Source: Ideonella sp. A 288
GTDB taxonomy: Bacteria; Pseudomonadota; Gammaproteobacteria; Burkholderiales; Burkholderiaceae_C
Reading direction: 5' to 3'
Assembly (NCBI RefSeq): GCF_002198735.1
Contig: NZ_MWLO01000066.1
Coordinates: forward strand, 1-52,050
Length of the DNA stretch: 52,050 nt
Notes under the pieces: generated by a model
The model's input: the letters and a program-made list of their open reading frames with translations, nothing else
Told to the model about the DNA's origin: nothing
The model's database searches: none
In this document: positions 47,347-52,050 of the stretch, in pieces
Numbering within the stretch: position 1 is the first letter of the stretch
How the letters are laid out: each line of letters starts with the position of its first letter
Program-made: the position numbers and the translations under genes

Positions 47347-48912
47347 TCAGGTCACCGGCGCCGGGTTGAACAGCACCAGCGCGTTGTGCAGCTTCCAGTG
47401 CTCGGCCCAGGTCTTCCTGCGGCCGCTGGCCACGTCGAGCATCAGGTGGAAGAGTTCCCAGCCCACGTCCTCGATGGTGGCGGTGCCGTCGGCGATGGTG
47501 CCGGCGTTCACGTCCATCAGGTCGTGCCAGCGGCGCGCCAGGTCGCTGCGCGTGGCCACCTTGATCACCGGCACCGCGGCCAGGCCGTAGGGCGTGCCGC
47601 GGCCGGTGGTGAAGACGTGCAGGTTCATCCCCGCGGCCAGTTGCAGCGTGCCGCAGATGAAGTCGCTGGCCGGCGTGGCGGCGTAGGTCAGGCCCCGGGT
47701 CTTGAGCTTCTCGCCCGGCGACAGCACGCCCGAGATCGGCGCGGTGCCCGACTTGACGATCGAGCCCATCGCCTTCTCGACGATGTTGGACAGGCCGCCG
47801 GCCTTGTTGCCCGGCGTGGTGTTGGCGCTGCGGTCGACGCCGCCGCGCTTCAGGTACGCGTCGTACCAGGCCATCTCGCGGATCATGGCCTGCGCCACCT
47901 CGGGCGTGGCGGCGCGCGCGGTGAGTTGGTCGATGCCGTCGCGCACCTCGGTGGTCTCCGAGAACATGACGCTGGCGCCGGCCCGCACCAGCAGGTCGGT
48001 GCAGAAGCCCACCGCCGGGTTGGCAGTGACGCCCGAGAACGCATCGCTGCCGCCGCACTGCACGCCCACCACCAGTTCGCTGGCCGGCACCGTCTCGCGG
48101 CGGCGGGCGTTCAGTCGCTCGAGGTGCACCTCGGCCTGGCGCAGGATCGAATCGACCATCGACATGAAGCCGACGTGCGCGTCGTCCTGCAGGCAGATCA
48201 CATCCAGTGCGCCGCCGGCACGCTCGTCCGAGATCGGGATGCTGCCCGGCGGCAGCAGCCGCTCGGGCTGCAGCTTCTCGCAGCCCAGGCTCACCACCAT
48301 CACCTCGCCGCCGAAGTTGGGGTTCAGGCTGATGTGGCGCAGCGTGCGGATCGGCACCACCGCGTCGGGCGCGTCGATGGCCACCCCGCAGCCATAACCA
48401 TGTTCCAGAGCGACCACGTCGTCGACTTTCGGAAAGCGCGGCAGCAGTTCGGCCTTGATGCGCTTGACCGCGAAGTCGGTGACGCCGGCCACGCACTGCA
48501 CCGTCTGCGTGATGGCCAGGATGTTGCGCGTGCCCACCGAGCCGTCGGCGTTGCGGTAGCCCTCGAAGCTGTGGCCTGGCAGCGGCGGCAGCGGCTCGGG
48601 CCGGGCGGTGGCGATGGGCAGGCCGTCCAGGCCGCGCGCGTCGGGCATCTTCAGCAGGCGCTCGTGCACCCAGCTGCCGGCCGGGATGTCCTTCAGCGCG
48701 TGGCCGATCGGGATGCCGTAGCGCCGCACCGGCGCCCTGGCGGCGATGTCGACCAGCGCCACCTTGTGGCCCTGCGGCACGCGGTCCACCAGCACCGGGC
48801 CCGCGGGCAGCGCGGTGCCGGCGGCCAGCCCGCCGTCGTTGGCCACGATGGCGACGTTGTCGCGCTCGTGCATGCGGATGGTCAGCGGCGGCTTGACGAC
48901 TGCGTTGGGCAT
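47347..48912 (-). CDS. garD: galactarate dehydratase (GarD/UxaA family)
   Basis: This 521-residue enzyme dehydrates galactarate to 5-keto-4-deoxy-glucarate. The N-terminal SAF domain ([34 protein letters not shown]) is followed by the large domain with [52 protein letters not shown] and [20 protein letters not shown], then [11 protein letters not shown]-like [20 protein letters not shown]. These carry the Cys/His metal site of the family. Altronate dehydratase is a close relative, but the neighbours favour galactarate. It is the last gene of the operon, 29 bases after the enolase-superfamily dehydratase. Confidence 0.85.
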   Translation of the reverse strand: MPNAVVKPPLTIRMHERDNVAIVANDGGLAAGTALPAGPVLVDRVPQGHKVALVDIAARAPVRRYGIPIGHALKDIPAGSWVHERLLKMPDARGLDGLPIATARPEPLPPLPGHSFEGYRNADGSVGTRNILAITQTVQCVAGVTDFAVKRIKAELLPRFPKVDDVVALEHGYGCGVAIDAPDAVVPIRTLRHISLNPNFGGEVMVVSLGCEKLQPERLLPPGSIPISDERAGGALDVICLQDDAHVGFMSMVDSILRQAEVHLERLNARRRETVPASELVVGVQCGGSDAFSGVTANPAVGFCTDLLVRAGASVMFSETTEVRDGIDQLTARAATPEVAQAMIREMAWYDAYLKRGGVDRSANTTPGNKAGGLSNIVEKAMGSIVKSGTAPISGVLSPGEKLKTRGLTYAATPASDFICGTLQLAAGMNLHVFTTGRGTPYGLAAVPVIKVATRSDLARRWHDLMDVNAGTIADGTATIEDVGWELFHLMLDVASGRRKTWAEHWKLHNALVLFNPAPVT

Positions 48913-48941
48913 GGCGGTCTCCGGTTGTGCGGGGCGGTTGC

Positions 48942-50078
48942 TCAGGGCCGCTGGCCCACCTCGTGCGACTCGCGCGTCCACGCCTTCGATTGTTCACTCA
49001 GGCTCAGGCCCAGGCCGGGCCGGGTGGGCACCAGCATGCGGCCGGCCTTGATCTCCAACCGCTCGTTGAACAGCGGTTCCAGCCAGTCGAAGTGCTCCAC
49101 CCAGGGCTCGGTCGGACAGGCCGCGGCCAGGTGAACGTGCAGTTCCATCGCGAAGTGCGGCGCCAGCATCAGCCCGGCCTGCTCGGCCTGCGCGGCGATC
49201 TTCAGGAAGGGCGTGATGCCGCCGACGCGCGGCGCGTCCGGCATCAGCCAGTCGGCGGCGCGGTGGCGGATCAGCTCGCCGTGCTCGGCCGCGCTGGTGA
49301 GCATCTCGCCGGTGGCGATGGGCGTGTCGAACTGCGCCGCCAGCGCGGCGTGGCCCTCGTGGTCGTAGGCGTCCAGCGGCTCCTCGATCCAGATCAGGTT
49401 GAACGATTCGAAGGTGCGGCACATGCGCTGCGCGGTGGGCCGGTCCCATTGCTGGTTGGCATCGACCATCAGCGGCGCATCGTCGCCCAGGTGCTTGCGC
49501 ACGGCCTCGACGCGGCGGATGTCCAGCGCCCGGTCGGGCTGGCCCACCTTCAGCTTGATGCCGCCGATGCCGCGCTCGCGCGAGACCGCTGCATTCACGA
49601 GCAACTGTTCCAGCGGCGTGTGCAGGAAGCCGCCCGAGGTGTTGTAGCAGGCCACCGAATCGCGGTAGCTGCCCAGCAGCTTGGCCAGCGGCAGGCCGGC
49701 GCGGCGGGCCTTCAGGTCGTACAGCGCCACGTCGAAGGCGCCGACGGCCTGCGTGGCCAGGCCGCTGCGCCCCACCGAGGCGCCGGCCCAGCACAGCTGC
49801 GTCCACAGCCGGCCGATGTCGCTGGGGTCTTCGCCGAGCAGCGCCGGCGCAAGCTCCTTCGCATGGGCGAACTGGCCCGGCCCGCCCGCGCGCTTGGCGT
49901 AGCTGAAGCCCAGGCCGCCGTGCCCGTCGGCCGTCTGCACCTCGGCGAACAGCATCGCGATCTCGGTCATCGGCTTCTGCCGGCCGGTCAGCACCTTGGC
50001 GTCGCTGATCGGCGTGGCCAGCGGCAGCATGCACGACGAGACGCGCACCCAGGCGATGCGGTCGCTGGCAGCGCTCAT
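48942..50078 (-). CDS. L-talarate/galactarate dehydratase-like enzyme (enolase superfamily)
   Basis: This 378-residue mandelate-racemase-type enzyme has the KxK base in [10 protein letters not shown] and metal ligands in [21 protein letters not shown] and [26 protein letters not shown] carries the His/Asp partner region, and [13 protein letters not shown] follows. The wording fits the talarate/galactarate dehydratase group, which can act on the same acid sugar as GarD or its epimer talarate. ATG 50078 overlaps the garR stop in an ATGA, so the genes are coupled. The exact substrate (L-talarate, galactarate or D-glucarate) is inferred. Confidence 0.82.
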   Translation of the reverse strand: MSAASDRIAWVRVSSCMLPLATPISDAKVLTGRQKPMTEIAMLFAEVQTADGHGGLGFSYAKRAGGPGQFAHAKELAPALLGEDPSDIGRLWTQLCWAGASVGRSGLATQAVGAFDVALYDLKARRAGLPLAKLLGSYRDSVACYNTSGGFLHTPLEQLLVNAAVSRERGIGGIKLKVGQPDRALDIRRVEAVRKHLGDDAPLMVDANQQWDRPTAQRMCRTFESFNLIWIEEPLDAYDHEGHAALAAQFDTPIATGEMLTSAAEHGELIRHRAADWLMPDAPRVGGITPFLKIAAQAEQAGLMLAPHFAMELHVHLAAACPTEPWVEHFDWLEPLFNERLEIKAGRMLVPTRPGLGLSLSEQSKAWTRESHEVGQRP

Positions 50079-50968
50079 CCCTTGGCCACCTCGTGGTCGG
50101 CCATCAGCTCCAGCGCCTTCACCAACGCCGAGTGGTCCAGGTCGGCCATGCCGTGGGCGGCGCAGGCCTGCATCAGTTGCGCGGCGCTGGCGGTGTGGGG
50201 CAGCGCCACGCCCAGTTCGCGCGCGCCCTGCAGCGCAAGGTTCAGGTCCTTCTGGTGCAGGCGGATGCGGAAGCCGGGGTTGAAGGTGCGCTTGATCATG
50301 CGCTCGCCGTGCACTTCGAGGATGCGGCTGGACGCGAAGCCGCCCATCAGTGCCTGGCGCACCTTGGCGGGGTCGGCGCCGGCCTTGCTGGCGAACAGCA
50401 GCGCCTCGCCCACCGCCGCGATGTTGAGCGCGACGATGATCTGGTTGGCCACCTTGGTGGTCTGCCCGTCGCCGTTGCCGCCGACCAGCGTGATGTTCTT
50501 GCCCATCGCCTCGAGCAGCGGGCGGATGCGCTCGAACACCGCCTCGTCGCCGCCGCACATGATGGTCAGCGAGGCGGCCTTGGCGCCGACCTCGCCGCCC
50601 GACACCGGCGCGTCGATGTAGTCGGCGCCCAGCGCGTTGATCTTCTGCGCGAACACCTTGGTGGCCATCGGCGAGATCGAGCTCATGTCGACGACGACCT
50701 TGCGCGCGCCCCCGGCCGGCAGCGCCGCAGCCACGCCGTGGGCGCCGAAGAGCACCGCCTCGACGTCGGACGTGTCGGGCACCATCATGAAGATGACCTC
50801 AGCCTGGCGCGTCACCGCCTCGGCGGTGTCGCAGCGCAGGGCCGCCGACGCGGCGATCGATTCGGGCAGCTTGCCGCGGGTGTGCACGTGCAGCGTGTGG
50901 CCAGCGTTGGCCAGGTGCAGGGCCATCGGGGCGCCCATGATGCCCAGGCCGATGAATCCGATGTTCAT
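50075..50968 (-). CDS. garR: 2-hydroxy-3-oxopropionate (tartronate semialdehyde) reductase
   Basis: This 297-residue beta-hydroxyacid dehydrogenase reduces tartronate semialdehyde to glycerate with NAD(P)H. The Rossmann start is MNIGFIGLGIMGAPMALHLA. The substrate motif YIDAPVSGGEVGAKAASLTI, the catalytic Lys in GDGQTTKVANQIIVALNIAA, and FRIRLHQKDLNLAL are all typical. Family length is normal. It links the sugar-acid dehydratases to glycerate; the aldolase (GarL/KdgluD) that makes its substrate is not in the window. AGGAACCC precedes the ATG. Confidence 0.88.
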   Translation of the reverse strand: MNIGFIGLGIMGAPMALHLANAGHTLHVHTRGKLPESIAASAALRCDTAEAVTRQAEVIFMMVPDTSDVEAVLFGAHGVAAALPAGGARKVVVDMSSISPMATKVFAQKINALGADYIDAPVSGGEVGAKAASLTIMCGGDEAVFERIRPLLEAMGKNITLVGGNGDGQTTKVANQIIVALNIAAVGEALLFASKAGADPAKVRQALMGGFASSRILEVHGERMIKRTFNPGFRIRLHQKDLNLALQGARELGVALPHTASAAQLMQACAAHGMADLDHSALVKALELMADHEVAKG

Positions 50969-51048
50969 GTGGGTTCCTCTTGCGGTGGCGATGTTGGAGG
51001 CCGGCCAGGCAGGGCCCGGCGTGTGGATGGCGCCAGGGCGACCGGCGT

Positions 51049-52020
51049 TCAGTCGAGCTTCACGCCGCCCTGCGCCACCACGCCGGCCCAGTGCTTGCGC
51101 TCGCGCTCGAAGAAGCTGCTGAACTCGGCCGGCGTCATCGTCACCACCTCGGCGCCCTGCGACACCAGGCGCTCGCGCACCTCGAGGCTGCGGATGATGC
51201 GCGTCAGCTCGGCGTTCAGCCGGGCCACCACGGCCGGCGGCGTGGCCGCCGGCACCACCAGGCCCTGCCAGGTGCCTGATTCGAAGCCCTTGACGCCCTG
51301 CTCGGCGATGGTGGGCACGTTGGCCAGCAGCGGCACGCGCGTGGCCTTGGACACCCCCAGCACCTTGAGCTTGCCGGCCTGCACCTGCGGCAGCGTGGCC
51401 AGCATGCCGTTCATCAGCACCTGGGTCTGCCCGGCCACGGTGTCGCCGATGGCCTGCGCGCCGCCCTTGTAGGGGATGTAGGTCCACTCGGCCTTCGTCG
51501 CCTTCTCGACGGCCACGCCGGCCAGGTGCGGCGCGCTGCCGATGGCGGTGACCGCGAAGTTCAGCTTCTGCTGGTGCGACAGCGCCACCAACTCCTGCAG
51601 GGTGTTGGCCGGCACCGACGGGTGCACCACCAGCAGGTGCGGCGAATAGGCCAGCATGGTCACGCCGCGCAGGTCCTTCGACGGATCGAAGGGCAGCTTG
51701 CTGTACACCGACGCGGTGATGGCCAGCGCGCCCACGTCGCACAGCAGCAGCGTGTGGCCGTCGGTGGACTTGGCCACCAGGTCGGTGCCGGTGTTGCCGT
51801 TGGCGCCGGCCTTGTTCTCGATGACGACCGTCTGCTTCAGGGCCTCGGACAGCTGCGGCGCGATGGCCCGCGCGATGATGTCCGACGAGCCGCCCGGCGG
51901 GTAGGGCACGACGATGCGGATCGGCTTGGTCGGCCAGGCCTGGGCGGCAGCGCCCTGCCCGGCCGTGGCCAGCAGCGCGGCCAGCGTGGTCAGCAACCAG
52001 CGGCGGGTGAGTCGTGTCAT
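51049..52020 (-). CDS. Bug family periplasmic substrate-binding protein (TctC-like)
   Basis: This 323-residue exported solute-binding protein has a Tat/Sec-like signal (MTRLTRRWLLTTLAALLATA) and mature start WPTKPIRIVVPYPPGGSSDI. It then has ENKAGANGNTGTDLVAKSTD, YSKLPFDPSKDLRGVTML and IPYKGGAQAIGDTVAGQTQV, all Bug signatures. Bug proteins bind carboxylates for tripartite transporters or as orphans. As the first gene seen of the sugar-acid operon, it probably binds galactarate or a related aldarate. No TctA/TctB is in the window. The promoter and any regulator lie beyond the right edge. Confidence 0.9.
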   Translation of the reverse strand: MTRLTRRWLLTTLAALLATAGQGAAAQAWPTKPIRIVVPYPPGGSSDIIARAIAPQLSEALKQTVVIENKAGANGNTGTDLVAKSTDGHTLLLCDVGALAITASVYSKLPFDPSKDLRGVTMLAYSPHLLVVHPSVPANTLQELVALSHQQKLNFAVTAIGSAPHLAGVAVEKATKAEWTYIPYKGGAQAIGDTVAGQTQVLMNGMLATLPQVQAGKLKVLGVSKATRVPLLANVPTIAEQGVKGFESGTWQGLVVPAATPPAVVARLNAELTRIIRSLEVRERLVSQGAEVVTMTPAEFSSFFERERKHWAGVVAQGGVKLD

Positions 52021-52050
52021 GGGAAGTCTCCTGGGTGGGCTCGGGGAAGG

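Overview
The window is very GC-rich and its gene families (Bug-type binding protein, Rrf2/NsrR regulator, CcoG, NnrS, DUF6152 proteins, MCPs, CusCBA) point to a betaproteobacterium of the order Burkholderiales, probably a Rubrivivax/Leptothrix/Ideonella-like environmental lineage. This placement is inferred from gene content; no rRNA or tRNA gene was seen.

Layout. 1-3544: end of a MATE efflux pump, a small periplasmic helical protein and a chemoreceptor. 3560-7600: a lower-GC accessory islet with an unknown winged-helix-like gene, a translationally coupled DUF5343/Swt1-type HEPN pair (candidate toxin-antitoxin or defence module), an intact IS5-like element and a membrane-anchored unknown. 8076-8915: a NUDIX hydrolase. 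9068-20826: the most interesting region, a tight one-strand operon of eight genes behind a textbook -24/-12 (sigma-54) promoter, closed by a convergent sigma-54 activator. It encodes three copies of an unrecognised acidic-aromatic/glycine-zipper domain (two of them in one frame), an HEVGH zincin-like protein, a 708-residue protein of unknown function, an alpha-oxoamine-synthase-like PLP enzyme, a peptidoglycan-binding M15-like peptidase, a trypsin-like protease and an amidohydrolase. The paralogues and the peptidoglycan peptidase share Glu/Phe-rich segments, which suggests one envelope-directed or secreted system.

21224-23337: a relic of a cyclohexanecarboxyl-CoA (bad/ali) catabolic locus, in which badI is intact but the acyl-CoA dehydrogenase, the badH-like SDR and a MarR regulator are truncated. 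23383-28245: trehalose block (otsB, a receptor-like membrane-anchored otsA, and a divergent GH15 enzyme). 28253-31993: nitric-oxide/respiration block (ccoG, DUF2249, nnrS and nsrR, with two NsrR-like operators between nnrS and nsrR). 32471-34714: a hybrid histidine kinase with Hpt domain. 34883-41360: a copper/silver efflux operon (small exported Cys/His protein, cusC, cusB with fused CusF domain, cusA). 41530-41765: a 236-bp element with 31-bp inverted ends and no coding capacity. 41850-46508: XRE-cupin regulator with GNAT, small membrane and exported proteins, an azoreductase-like flavoprotein, an HPF/RaiA-like protein and a CHRD lipoprotein. 46713-47123: a PRC-barrel protein. 47347-52020: a galactarate/talarate catabolic operon (Bug binding protein, garR, enolase-superfamily dehydratase, garD) read on the minus strand from the right edge.

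Most genes are ordinary chromosomal ones. The accessory features are the low-GC islet, the sigma-54 cluster, the decayed bad/ali locus and the palindromic element.
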